From: Rhodobacter sp. NTK016B
GTDB lineage: Bacteria > Pseudomonadota > Alphaproteobacteria > Rhodobacterales > Rhodobacteraceae
Length of the DNA stretch: 64,000 nt
NCBI RefSeq assembly: GCF_017303295.1
Contig: NZ_JAFKOK010000008.1
Location: forward strand, 124,001 to 188,000
Direction of reading: 5' to 3'
Under the pieces are notes generated by a model. The model searched no databases. It saw only the letters and a list, made by a program, of their open reading frames with translations, and was not told where the DNA came from. Position 1 is the first letter of the stretch, and the number at the start of each line of letters is the position of its first letter. This document shows, in pieces, positions 51,619 through 60,358 of this stretch. A program made the position numbers and the translations under genes.

Positions 51619-53009
51619 TGCCCAGATCCAGTTCCGATACCCTGCTGCTGATCGAGGACACCCCCTCACTGCAGATGATCTACAAGGCTGCGCTCGCCCG
51701 CGCCGGCTATGACGTGGAATGCCATGGCACCGGCGCCGACGGGCTGGCGGCCTTTCGGCGGCTGCGCAACTCGATCGTGCTGCTCGATCTCATGCTGCCC
51801 GACCGGGCGGGGCTTGATGTCATGCACGACATCCTGCGCGATGAACCGCAGACCTGCGTGATCGTCATCACCGCGAACGGCTCGATCAATAAGGCGGTCG
51901 AGATGATGCGCGCGGGCGCGCATGAATTCCTTGTCAAACCCTTCGACGACCAGCGCCTGATCGGCGCCATCGAAAACGCCCGCAAGGCGCTCAGGCACCG
52001 GCCCTCGGTCTCGGTCAGCGAACTCGACGCGCAGGTCCTGCCACCCTTCATCGGCCGCTCGCAGCCGATGCTCGATGCCTACAACAAGATCCGCTCGGTC
52101 GCGCGTTCGATGGCAACAGTGTTCATCACCGGCGAAAGCGGCACCGGCAAGGAATTGTGCGCCGAGGCGGTGCACCAGACCTCGGCGCGGGCTTCGGGTC
52201 CGTTCGTCGCGCTCAATTGCGGCGCCATCCCCGTGGATCTTCTGGAATCCGAGGTCTTCGGCCATCTGCGCGGCAGCTTCACCGGGGCGATCAACGACAA
52301 GCTCGGCGCCGCCGCCGCCGCAGACGGGGGGACGCTGTTCCTCGATGAAGTCTGCGAGATGGATCTCAACCTGCAAACGAAGCTTCTGCGCTTCCTGCAG
52401 ACCTCGACCATCACGCCGGTCGGCGCGACCAAACCGCGCAAGGTGAATGTGCGCATCATCTGCGCCACCAACCGCAACCCGCTGGAAGAGGTCCGACAGG
52501 GCCGCTTCCGCGAGGATCTGTATTACCGGCTGCATGTCGTGCCGATCCACCTGCCGCCGCTGCGCGACCGGGGCGACGACGTGAACGAGATCGCCGAACG
52601 TCTGGTCACCCAGATGGCGCGCGAGGAGGATCAGTCCTTTTCCGGCCTGTCCAACCGCGTGCGCGAATTGTTCCGCACCCTGCCCTGGCCCGGCAATGTG
52701 CGCCAGCTTATCAACGTGCTGCGCAATGTCGTCGTGCTGAACGAAGGCCCCCTCGTCACTGTCGAAATGCTGCCGCCCGACCTGCTGGCCGACCGTCCGG
52801 TCCATGTCGATGTCCCGGTCGAACCGCAGGGCCTGAACGTGCCGTCGCTACGCGGGCGGACGCTGGCCGAGATCGAGCGCATTGTCATCGAGGATGCGCT
52901 TGAGCGACACAACAATTCGGTCCCCAAGGCGGCGCGCGAACTCGACGTCTCGGCCTCGACCATCTACCGTAAGCGCGATGCTTGGGAGAAGGCGGAAGGC
53001 CAGAAATGA
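51618..53009 (+). CDS. NtrC-type (sigma-54) response regulator, partner of the Hpt protein
   Basis: Regulator of 463 residues. Receiver with acidic IED (about 12-14), Asp57 (VLLDLMLPD) and Lys in FLVKPFD. AAA+ with Walker A GESGTGKE (172-179), loop GSFTGA (219-224; Ala to Ser in the first half of GAFTGA but the key T-G-A kept), Walker B LFLDEV (240-245), and a Fis helix-turn-helix (HNNSVPKAARELDVSASTIYRK). It should be able to activate sigma-54. Domain set and Hpt partner resemble LuxO. Target genes are not evident in the window. Confidence 0.92.
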   Translation: MPRSSSDTLLLIEDTPSLQMIYKAALARAGYDVECHGTGADGLAAFRRLRNSIVLLDLMLPDRAGLDVMHDILRDEPQTCVIVITANGSINKAVEMMRAGAHEFLVKPFDDQRLIGAIENARKALRHRPSVSVSELDAQVLPPFIGRSQPMLDAYNKIRSVARSMATVFITGESGTGKELCAEAVHQTSARASGPFVALNCGAIPVDLLESEVFGHLRGSFTGAINDKLGAAAAADGGTLFLDEVCEMDLNLQTKLLRFLQTSTITPVGATKPRKVNVRIICATNRNPLEEVRQGRFREDLYYRLHVVPIHLPPLRDRGDDVNEIAERLVTQMAREEDQSFSGLSNRVRELFRTLPWPGNVRQLINVLRNVVVLNEGPLVTVEMLPPDLLADRPVHVDVPVEPQGLNVPSLRGRTLAEIERIVIEDALERHNNSVPKAARELDVSASTIYRKRDAWEKAEGQK

Positions 53010-53845
53010 CCGCCCCGAAACGGTCGATCCTGATCACCGGGTGTTCCTCGGGGATTGGCTATGCGGCGGCGCATGACCTGCGCGCGCGGGGCTGGCACGT
53101 CTTTGCCGCGTGCCGTCAGGACGCTGATTGCGACCGCCTGCGCGCGGAAGGTTTCGACAGCCCGCGCATAGACTATACCGACACCGGCAGCATCGCCTCG
53201 GGCCTGTCCGAAGTGCTGCTGGCCACCGGCGGCACGCTTGACGCTCTCTACAACAACGGCGCGCAGGCAATCCCCGGCGCGGTCGAGGATCTGCCCACCG
53301 ACGCCCTGCGACAGATTTTCGAAACCAATGTCTTCGGCTGGCACGAACTAACGCGCCGGGTGATCCCGATCATGCGCGCGCAGGGGCATGGCCGGATCGT
53401 CAATTGCTCCAGCGTGCTGGGCTTCGTCCCCTATCGCTGGCGCGGGGCCTATGGCGCGTCGAAATACGCGCTCGAAGGACTCACGCGGATCCTCGCGCTG
53501 GAAATGAGCGATACGCCGATCCGGGTCGTGCTGCTGCAACCGGGGCCGATCGGGACCCGGATCCGCGTCAACTCGATTCCGCTTTTCGAGCGTTTCATCG
53601 ACTGGAAAAACAGCCCCCGCCGCGCGCAATACGAAGGCGATCTGCTGAACCGGCTCTATCACCCGCCGGCCAAGAAAGATCGCTGGGAACTGGGCCCCGA
53701 GGCCGTGTGCAAGGCGCTCAACCGCGCGCTCGACGATCCCGATCCGCGCCCGTCCTACAAGATCAACACACCGACCAAGGCAATGGGCTGGGCGATGCGG
53801 GTCCTCTCTGAACGGCGCGTGGCGCGGTTGCTGTCGCGGCTGTGA
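53006..53845 (+). CDS. Short-chain dehydrogenase/reductase
   Basis: NAD(P)-dependent oxidoreductase of 279 residues. The start at 53006 overlaps the regulator stop (ATGA). Rossmann motif LITGCSSGIGYAAA (TGxxxGxG), NNG in LYNNGAQAIPG, catalytic Ser in IVNCSSVLGFVPY and Tyr-x3-Lys in YGASKYALEG. Classical SDR with a longer C-terminus; the substrate is unknown. Coupling to the regulator may be incidental operon structure. Confidence 0.9.
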   Translation: MTAPKRSILITGCSSGIGYAAAHDLRARGWHVFAACRQDADCDRLRAEGFDSPRIDYTDTGSIASGLSEVLLATGGTLDALYNNGAQAIPGAVEDLPTDALRQIFETNVFGWHELTRRVIPIMRAQGHGRIVNCSSVLGFVPYRWRGAYGASKYALEGLTRILALEMSDTPIRVVLLQPGPIGTRIRVNSIPLFERFIDWKNSPRRAQYEGDLLNRLYHPPAKKDRWELGPEAVCKALNRALDDPDPRPSYKINTPTKAMGWAMRVLSERRVARLLSRL

Positions 53846-53915
53846 CCCGCGACTCTTTGGGGGCTGGCATCACCGGCCACAGGCGCTAAGTAGGACAGGT
53901 AACCCGGAGGCCGCC

Positions 53916-54122
53916 ATGCTGCTGAGAGACCCGCTGTTCATCGTCATCGCCATCGTATCCCTGATCGTTCTGGGGATCCTGATGTTCGGCGTCGGCACCT
54001 TCGCCAAGGGCGGCGAGTTCAACAAACGCAACGCCAACAAGATCATGCGCTGGCGTATTGGCGCGCAATTCGTGGCCGTCGTGCTGATCGTGCTCTTCGC
54101 GTGGCTGCGCTCGGGCGGCTGA
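53916..54122 (+). CDS. Twin transmembrane protein (HIG1-like)
   Basis: Inner-membrane protein of 68 residues with two membrane segments (LFIVIAIVSLIVLGILMFGVGTF and IGAQFVAVVLIVLFAWL) joined by a basic loop with the HIG1-type pattern GGEFNKRNANKIMRWRI. Ribosome binding site GGAGG. Such proteins in alphaproteobacteria are linked to respiratory complexes; 44 bases upstream of the cobalamin adenosyltransferase gene. Confidence 0.85.
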   Translation: MLLRDPLFIVIAIVSLIVLGILMFGVGTFAKGGEFNKRNANKIMRWRIGAQFVAVVLIVLFAWLRSGG

Positions 54123-54165
54123 GCCGCGCCGCCCCCTCCATTTCCGACTTTCAGGGAGCTCAACC

Positions 54166-54738
54166 ATGGTCGTGCTCAACAAGATCTACACCCGCACCGG
54201 CGACAAGGGCGACACCGCTCTCGGCAACGGCAACCGGGTGGCCAAGGACGACCTGCGGGTCGAGGCCTATGGCACCGTCGATGAAACCAATGCCGGCGTC
54301 GGCATGGCCCGGCTTCATGCCACGGGCGAGATGGATGCGGCGCTGATGCGGATCTCGAACGACCTGTTCGATCTGGGTGCCGATCTGTGCCGCCCCGATC
54401 TGGCAGGCGACGCGCAGGCCGAATACCCGCCGCTTCGGATGGTCGACGCGCAGGTCGAGCGGCTGGAAGCCGAAATCGACGCGATGAACGGCGCCCTGCA
54501 ACCCCTGCGCAGTTTCGTGCTGCCGGGCGGCTCGGCGCTGGCCGCGCATCTGCATCTGTGCCGCACCGTCAGCCGCCGCGCCGAACGGCTTGCCGTGGCG
54601 CTGGCCCGGCAGGGCGACGTGAACCCGGCGGCGGTGAAATACCTCAACCGGCTGTCGGACTGGTTCTTCGTCGCCTCGCGCGCGGCCAACGACAACGGCG
54701 CGGGCGACGTGCTGTGGGTGCCGGGGGCCAATCGCTGA
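54166..54738 (+). CDS. PduO-type ATP:cob(I)alamin adenosyltransferase
   Basis: Makes adenosylcobalamin, the cofactor of ethylmalonyl-CoA and methylmalonyl-CoA mutases. 190 residues. Signature TRTGDKGDTALGNGNRVAKDDLRVEAYGTVDETNA at about 8-43 (ATP site), and RTVSRRAERLAV with VKYLNRLSDWFFVASR at the C-terminus. Located before etfBA, in a block serving acyl-CoA metabolism. Confidence 0.94.
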   Translation: MVVLNKIYTRTGDKGDTALGNGNRVAKDDLRVEAYGTVDETNAGVGMARLHATGEMDAALMRISNDLFDLGADLCRPDLAGDAQAEYPPLRMVDAQVERLEAEIDAMNGALQPLRSFVLPGGSALAAHLHLCRTVSRRAERLAVALARQGDVNPAAVKYLNRLSDWFFVASRAANDNGAGDVLWVPGANR

Positions 54739-54902
54739 GCGCGTTGCCGCTAACGCGGTGCCCGACGCGGCGTCGGCATGGCTGAAGGTGTCGTTTTTTC
54801 CCTGTTTTCCGGCTCGCGGAGGGGCTAGGAACACAGGCAACATCCAAGTGCCCACAGGTCCGTCAGGCCCACGGGCAAAGAGACAAAGGGAGACAATCGC
54901 CC

Positions 54903-55664
54903 ATGAAGGTTCTGGTGCCCGTGAAGCGGGTTATCGACTATAACGTGAAGGTCCGCGTGAAGGCGGACGGTTCGGGTGTTGACCTGGCGAACGTTAAGAT
55001 GTCGATGAATCCGTTCGACGAGATTGCGGTCGAGGAAGCCATCCGCCTGAAGGAAAAAGGCGTCGCGACCGAGGTCGTGGCCGTGTCGATCGGCGTGAAG
55101 CAGGCGCAGGAAACGCTGCGCACCGCGCTGGCGATGGGCGCCGACCGGGCGATCCTGATCAATGCCGCCGATGACGTGCATACCGATATCGAGCCGCTGG
55201 CCGTGGCCAAGCTGCTCGCCGCCGTCATCAAGGAAGAAGAGCCGGGTCTGGTTCTGGCCGGCAAGCAGGCGATCGACAACGACATGAACGCGACCGGGCA
55301 GATGCTGTCGGCGCTTCTGGGCTGGAGCCAGGCGACCTTTGCCTCGGCGGTCGAGATTGACGGTGACAGCGCCAAGGTCACGCGCGAAGTCGATGGCGGT
55401 CTGCAGACGATCTCGGTCAAGATGCCCGCCATCGTCACCGTGGACCTGCGCCTCAACGAGCCGCGCTATGCCTCGCTGCCCAACATCATGAAGGCCAAGA
55501 AAAAACCGCTGGATGAGAAGACGCCCGCCGATTACGGCGTCGATGTCACGCCGCGGCACGAAGTGGTCAAGACCTCGGAACCCGCCGCGCGCAAGGCCGG
55601 CGTGATGGTCGGCTCGGTCGACGAGCTGGTTGCGAAACTCAAAGACGAAGCGGGGGTGATCTGA
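54903..55664 (+). CDS. etfB: Electron transfer flavoprotein beta subunit
   Basis: Beta subunit of 253 residues of the heterodimer that takes electrons from acyl-CoA dehydrogenases to ETF:quinone oxidoreductase. N-terminal [23 protein letters not shown]-binding region [19 protein letters not shown], and the docking loop [24 protein letters not shown] ribosome binding site. Overlaps etfA (TGATGG). Its clients include the three acyl-CoA dehydrogenases encoded in this window. Confidence 0.97.
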   Translation: MKVLVPVKRVIDYNVKVRVKADGSGVDLANVKMSMNPFDEIAVEEAIRLKEKGVATEVVAVSIGVKQAQETLRTALAMGADRAILINAADDVHTDIEPLAVAKLLAAVIKEEEPGLVLAGKQAIDNDMNATGQMLSALLGWSQATFASAVEIDGDSAKVTREVDGGLQTISVKMPAIVTVDLRLNEPRYASLPNIMKAKKKPLDEKTPADYGVDVTPRHEVVKTSEPAARKAGVMVGSVDELVAKLKDEAGVI

Positions 55665-56590
55665 TGGCTGTTCTGCTGCTTGGAGAAGTCACCGACGGCG
55701 CGCTGAACCGCGACGCCACCGCCAAGGCCGTCACCGCCGCGAAGGTCTGCGGCGACGTGACCGTGCTCTGCGCCGGGGCCTCGGCCGCGGCTGCGGGCGA
55801 GGAAGCCGCGAAGATCGACGGCGTGGCGAAGGTGCTGGTGGCCGAGGATGCTTCGCTGGGGCACCGTCTGGCCGAACCCACCGCCGCGCTGATCGTGTCG
55901 CTGGCGGGCGATTACAGCCACATCTTCGCGCCGGCCACGACCGACGCCAAGAATGTGCTGCCGCGCGTGGCCGCGCTTCTCGATGTGATGGTGCTGTCGG
56001 ATGTCTCGGGCGTCGTCGACGCGCAGACGTTTGAGCGTCCGATCTATGCGGGCAACGCGATCCAGACGGTCAAATCGTCGGACAAGGTGATCGTCGCGAC
56101 GATCCGCACCTCGACCTTCGATGCAGCCGGCGACGGCGGCTCGGCCCCGGTCGAGACCGTCTCGGCCGCTGCCGATCCGGCGCTGTCGTCCTGGGTCGAA
56201 GACAAGGTCGCCGAAAGCGACCGTCCTGAGCTGACCTCGGCGGGCATCGTCGTGTCGGGCGGGCGCGGCGTCGGTTCGGAAGAGAACTTCAAGATCATCG
56301 AAGCGCTGGCCGACAAGCTGGGCGCGGCGGTGGGCGCCTCGCGCGCGGCGGTCGATTCGGGCTTCGCGCCGAACGACTGGCAGGTGGGCCAGACCGGCAA
56401 GGTCGTGGCGCCGGACCTGTATGTGGCCGTGGGCATCTCGGGCGCGATCCAGCACCTTGCAGGGATGAAGGATTCGAAGGTCATCGTCGCGATCAACAAG
56501 GACGAAGAAGCGCCGATCTTCCAAGTCGCCGATTACGGCCTCGTGGGCGATCTCTTCGACGTCGTGCCGGAACTCACCGGCAAACTCTGA
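55664..56590 (+). CDS. etfA: Electron transfer flavoprotein alpha subunit
   Basis: Alpha subunit of 308 residues carrying most of the FAD site: [20 protein letters not shown] and [39 protein letters not shown] (the latter at about 244-282). Starts in the etfB stop. Followed by a strong terminator at 56613. Confidence 0.97.
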   Translation: MAVLLLGEVTDGALNRDATAKAVTAAKVCGDVTVLCAGASAAAAGEEAAKIDGVAKVLVAEDASLGHRLAEPTAALIVSLAGDYSHIFAPATTDAKNVLPRVAALLDVMVLSDVSGVVDAQTFERPIYAGNAIQTVKSSDKVIVATIRTSTFDAAGDGGSAPVETVSAAADPALSSWVEDKVAESDRPELTSAGIVVSGGRGVGSEENFKIIEALADKLGAAVGASRAAVDSGFAPNDWQVGQTGKVVAPDLYVAVGISGAIQHLAGMKDSKVIVAINKDEEAPIFQVADYGLVGDLFDVVPELTGKL

Positions 56591-56612
56591 GCCCACGCTC
56601 AACCGCACGATC

Positions 56613-56640
56613 AAACGGCCCGCCAATCGCGGGCCGTTTT
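56613..56640. terminator. Intrinsic terminator of etfBA
   Basis: Perfect 11-bp stem AAACGGCCCGC / GCGGGCCGTTT with a five-base loop, then TGCTTTTTG. Also positioned to end the convergent DUF6473 gene. Confidence 0.9.
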
Positions 56641-56651
56641 GCTTTTTGCCC

Positions 56652-57335
56652 CTACTGCGTACGTCGATAAGCCCCGCCGCTGCCCAGCGTGGCGCAGATC
56701 CGCTGCACCGCCCCCTGCCGGTCGCCCAGAGCCACGCGCGGCAAGCCCCGCGCATCCGTCAACGCCGGGCGCACCAGCCAGCCGGGCGACAGCGGATCGA
56801 CCAGAACCCCGTGCGGCGGCAACAACGCAAGCAGCTGTTGCATCCGCGCGCGCCACGCGTGCTCAAGCTCCTGCCGGACCAGCGCGAAACGCTCGGGACA
56901 GGTTGCCCACAACGTGTCCAGCGCATGGCCGGTGAACGCGATCGGCGCGAAATCCACCTCGGGGAACAGCGCCCGCAGCGGTGCCCGCGCGGCGATGAAA
57001 CGGTCGTTGCGGCGCGGATGCACCCGGTAAAAGGCATTGCTCAGGTTGCCGAGCGGCGGCAGCAGCAGCACGAAGGCACGCGCGTCCTGTGCCCGCGCGA
57101 CAAGGCCGGGATCGCCCAGATGCAGATCCACCCCTTCGATCAGCGCCGCAGGCCGCGACAGGCGGTCCAGCACCCGGCCCGCAAGCGGCCGAGTCCACCG
57201 CGCGGACCCTGCGCCGCCCGCCCCGTCCCCAATGAGACACAGCGCCCGATGCGGCATCGCCGCGCGCGGCACGATACCAGCCAATGGCGTGGATTTACCC
57301 CCCACGCCGCCCGAATCCAGCAGGCATTGTTGCAT
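56652..57335 (-). CDS. DUF6473-family protein
   Basis: Protein of 227 residues of a Rhodobacterales family without known function. The start at 57335 ([14 protein letters not shown]) has AGGGG four bases before it. Family wording: LIGDG near the start of an SGNH-hydrolase-like fold, [21 protein letters not shown], and [14 protein letters not shown]. Placed on the opposite strand between etfA and hbdA, genes that are often adjacent in this order, so it looks like a local insertion. Confidence 0.75.
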   Translation of the reverse strand: MQQCLLDSGGVGGKSTPLAGIVPRAAMPHRALCLIGDGAGGAGSARWTRPLAGRVLDRLSRPAALIEGVDLHLGDPGLVARAQDARAFVLLLPPLGNLSNAFYRVHPRRNDRFIAARAPLRALFPEVDFAPIAFTGHALDTLWATCPERFALVRQELEHAWRARMQQLLALLPPHGVLVDPLSPGWLVRPALTDARGLPRVALGDRQGAVQRICATLGSGGAYRRTQ

Positions 57336-57494
57336 GATACCCCTACACTTTCCGTCACCCACCGGGGATTGTCGCGGCAAAAACTTACAATCCTCTTACC
57401 CGCGCCCCCTCGGCCCCGGAGTAAGACTTGCGCCCGGCTTGCGCCCGGGCCTATGGTCGCGCCGAACCAACGGGCGACCAGAACGGGGACAGAT

Positions 57495-58370
57495 ATGAGC
57501 ATTCAAAGCGTCGGGATCGTCGGAGCGGGCCAGATGGGCAACGGCATCGCCCATGTCTTCGCCCTGTCGGGCTATGACGTCGTGCTCAACGACATCTCCG
57601 AGGATGCGCTCAACCGCGCGCTGTCGCTGATCGACAAGAACATGGAGCGTCAGGTCCAGCGCGAGAAGATCACCGCCGAGTTCAAGGCCGCCTCGCTGGC
57701 ACGGATCCGCACCACGACCAAGCTGCCCGATCTGGGCCCGAGCGACCTGATCATCGAAGCCGCGACCGAGCGCGAGATGGTCAAACAGGCGATCTTCGAA
57801 GACCTGCTGCCGCATCTGAAACCCGAAACGATCCTGACCTCGAATACCTCGTCGATCTCGATCACGCGCCTCGCCTCGCGCACCGACCGGCCCGAGAAAT
57901 TCATGGGGTTCCACTTCATGAACCCGGTGCCGGTGATGCAGCTCGTGGAACTCATCCGCGGCATCGCCACCGACGAGCCGACCTACAAGGCGCTGCATGA
58001 CGTCGTTGCAAAGCTGGGCAAGACCGCCGCCTCGGCCGAGGATTTTCCGGCCTTCATCGTCAACCGCATCCTGATCCCGATGATCAACGAAGCCGTCTAC
58101 ACGCTCTATGAAGGCGTGGGGAACGTGAAGTCGATCGACATGGCGCTGAAACTCGGCGCGAACCACCCGATGGGGCCGCTCGAACTGGCCGATTTCATCG
58201 GTCTCGACACCTGCCTTGCGATCATGAACGTGCTCTATGACGGGCTGGCCGACACCAAGTACCGCCCCTGCCCGCTGCTGACGAAATATGTCGAGGCCGG
58301 CTGGCTCGGCCGCAAGACGCAGCGCGGCTTCTACGACTATCGCGGGGACGCGCCCGTCCCGACCCGCTGA
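57495..58370 (+). CDS. hbdA: 3-hydroxybutyryl-CoA dehydrogenase
   Basis: NAD(P)-dependent enzyme of 291 residues interconverting acetoacetyl-CoA and 3-hydroxybutyryl-CoA, a step into the ethylmalonyl-CoA pathway. The start at 57495 follows GGGGACAG. NAD motif VGIVGAGQMGNGIAHVFALSGYDVVLND, SNTSSISITRLA, and catalytic HFMNPVPVMQLVELIRG; C-terminal domain with NHPMGPLELADFIGLDTCL. Single-function enzyme, unlike the FadJ-like protein at 33033. Confidence 0.95.
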   Translation: MSIQSVGIVGAGQMGNGIAHVFALSGYDVVLNDISEDALNRALSLIDKNMERQVQREKITAEFKAASLARIRTTTKLPDLGPSDLIIEAATEREMVKQAIFEDLLPHLKPETILTSNTSSISITRLASRTDRPEKFMGFHFMNPVPVMQLVELIRGIATDEPTYKALHDVVAKLGKTAASAEDFPAFIVNRILIPMINEAVYTLYEGVGNVKSIDMALKLGANHPMGPLELADFIGLDTCLAIMNVLYDGLADTKYRPCPLLTKYVEAGWLGRKTQRGFYDYRGDAPVPTR

Positions 58371-58394
58371 CCGGGCCGGCGCGCGGGCTCCGCG

Positions 58395-58466
58395 CGTCAC
58401 GGAGGCTGCATCTTTAATCCCCAAATATCCCGGGGGCCCGGGGGCAGAGCCCCCGGTCGCCTTGTC
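58395..58466 (-). repeat. Rhodobacterales-type intergenic repeat, copy C
   Basis: On the minus strand: GGGGGCTCTGCCCCC hairpin, GGGCCCCCGG, then GATATTTGGGGATTAAAGAT and GCAGCC. It lies between the convergent hbdA and mcd genes, and its tail matches copy A at 26018. Confidence 0.65.
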
Positions 58467-58506
58467 CGCCCGGTACCGACCGTCTGATCCCGACCGCGCG
58501 GTCCCG

Positions 58507-60195
58507 TCAGCCCAGCAGACGGCGCGCGATAACTTGGGCCTGAATCTCGCCCGCGCCCTCGAAAATGTTCAGGATCCGCGCGTCGCACAGGATGCGGCTG
58601 ATCTGGTATTCCAGCGCGAAACCGTTGCCGCCATGGATCTGAAGCGCATTATCCGCCGCCGCCCAGGCCACGCGGGCCCCCAGCAGCTTGGCCATCCCCG
58701 CCTCGAGATCGCAGCGCTTGTCGTGATCTTTCTGCCACGCGCTGAAATAGGTCAGCTGGCGCGCGATCATGATCTCGACCGCCATCATCGCCAGCTTGTC
58801 GGCCACACGCGGGAAGTCGATCAGCGGCTTGCCGAACTGCTTGCGGTCCTCGCCGTATTGCATCCCCACTTCCAGCGCGTTCTGCGCCACGCCGATGGCG
58901 CGGGCGGCGGTCTGGATGCGGGCGCTTTCGAAGGTCTGCATGAGCTGCTTGAAGCCCTTGCCCTCTTCGCCGCCCAGCAGGTTCTCGGCCTTCACCTTGA
59001 AGCCATCGAAACCCAGCTCGTATTCCTTCATGCCCCGATAGCCCAGCACCTCGATCTCGCCGCCGCTCATGCCCGGTGTCGGGAAGGGGTTGGCGTCGTC
59101 GCCCGGCGTTTTCTCGGCGAGGAACATCGACAGGCCGCGATAATCGCTGGTGTCGGGATCGGTGCGCGCCAGCAGCGTCATCACATGGGTGCGCGCGGCA
59201 TGGGTGATCCACGTCTTGTTGCCGGTGACCTCGTAATCGCCGTCCGCGTTCTTCACCGCGCGGGTGCGCAGCGAGCCCAGATCCGAGCCGGTATTGGGTT
59301 CGGTGAACACCGCCGTCGGCAGGATCTCGGCCGAAGCGAGGCGCGGCAGCCAGCCGGTCTTCTGCTCATCCGTACCCCCCGCAAGGATCAGTTCCGCCGC
59401 GATTTCCGAGCGAGTACCCAGCGAACCCACGCCGATATAGCCGCGCGAAAGCTCTTCCGACACAACGACCATCGAGGCCTTGGACAGCCCGAAGCCGCCG
59501 AATTCCTCGGGGATGGTCAGGCCGAAGACGCCCATTTCGGCGAGATCCTCGATGATTTCCATCGGGATGAACTCGTCCTTGAGGTGCCATTCATGCGCGA
59601 AGGGCGCGACCTTCTCGTCCGAAAAGCGGCGGAACTGGTCGCGGATCATCTCCAGTTCCTCGTCGAGCCCCGTCGCGCCGAAAGTGGCGCGGCCATGGTT
59701 CTCGCGCATCAGCGCGACAAGCCGCGCGCGGGCCGCCACCGAATTGCCCTGCACCGCCAGCGTCGTCACCGCCGGTTCGGCCATGAACGCCGCGATGTCG
59801 TCCAGCGGCAGGCCCATATCGGTAAGCTTCAGCATCTCGCCCTGATTCATCGGGATGCCGCCCTGAACCTGCCAGAGATATTCGCCCACGCCGATCTGCA
59901 GGATCAGCGTCTCGATCTCGCCGAAACTGCCCGCGTCGCTCAGCCGCCCGGCCCAGGCCTGCATCTGGCGCACCGATTCCACATAGGTGGCAAGCCATGC
60001 CAGCCCATGCACCGCGCGTTGCTCGCGCTCCATCAGCGCCGCATCCACCTTGCCATCCCGGGCGACCCGCGCACGCACGCTCTCGGTCGCCCGTTCCAGC
60101 AGCGCCTCAAGAGGCGGCAGCGCGGCGGCGACGAGGCCCTGCAGATCGGCCAGTAGAGCGGCGGGGGCGGTCATGTCCTGTCCGTCATGGGGCAT
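58507..60195 (-). CDS. mcd: (2S)-methylsuccinyl-CoA dehydrogenase-like acyl-CoA dehydrogenase
   Basis: Flavoenzyme of 562 residues assigned to the ethylmalonyl-CoA pathway step methylsuccinyl-CoA to mesaconyl-CoA, with ETF as acceptor. The start at 60195 (MPHDGQDMTAPAAL) follows AGGAG. A long N-terminal helical extension (about 1-160) precedes the usual fold, as known for Mcd. Then LPTAVFTEPNTGSDLGSLRT, TGNKTWITHAARTHVMTLLA, QIHGGNGFALEYQISRILCDARILNIFEGAGEIQ with active-site Glu near the end. The assignment rests on the extension, length and presence of ccrA; another large acyl-CoA dehydrogenase is possible. Confidence 0.85.
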   Translation of the reverse strand: MPHDGQDMTAPAALLADLQGLVAAALPPLEALLERATESVRARVARDGKVDAALMEREQRAVHGLAWLATYVESVRQMQAWAGRLSDAGSFGEIETLILQIGVGEYLWQVQGGIPMNQGEMLKLTDMGLPLDDIAAFMAEPAVTTLAVQGNSVAARARLVALMRENHGRATFGATGLDEELEMIRDQFRRFSDEKVAPFAHEWHLKDEFIPMEIIEDLAEMGVFGLTIPEEFGGFGLSKASMVVVSEELSRGYIGVGSLGTRSEIAAELILAGGTDEQKTGWLPRLASAEILPTAVFTEPNTGSDLGSLRTRAVKNADGDYEVTGNKTWITHAARTHVMTLLARTDPDTSDYRGLSMFLAEKTPGDDANPFPTPGMSGGEIEVLGYRGMKEYELGFDGFKVKAENLLGGEEGKGFKQLMQTFESARIQTAARAIGVAQNALEVGMQYGEDRKQFGKPLIDFPRVADKLAMMAVEIMIARQLTYFSAWQKDHDKRCDLEAGMAKLLGARVAWAAADNALQIHGGNGFALEYQISRILCDARILNIFEGAGEIQAQVIARRLLG

Positions 60196-60235
60196 GGGTG
60201 GCTCCTGTATTTGCTGGTGCAGCACTAACGCTTTC

Positions 60236-60250
60236 GCAATTGCAGCGCAA
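60236..60250. promoter_or_regulatory. TTGC/GCAA palindromes upstream of mcd
   Basis: GCAATTGC (60236-60243) overlaps TTGCAGCGCAA (60240-60250), both palindromic, about 45 bases before the mcd start. Similar half-sites precede ccrA and prpE. Confidence 0.45.
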
Positions 60251-60358
60251 CATTAATTCACAAAGGCTCCACTTCAAGCATTAAAGTGTCGCAATGGATT
60301 TCCCGTGCGATGCCCTACCCCGCGCGCTACAACCGCCCGGACAGATTGGGGACATTGC

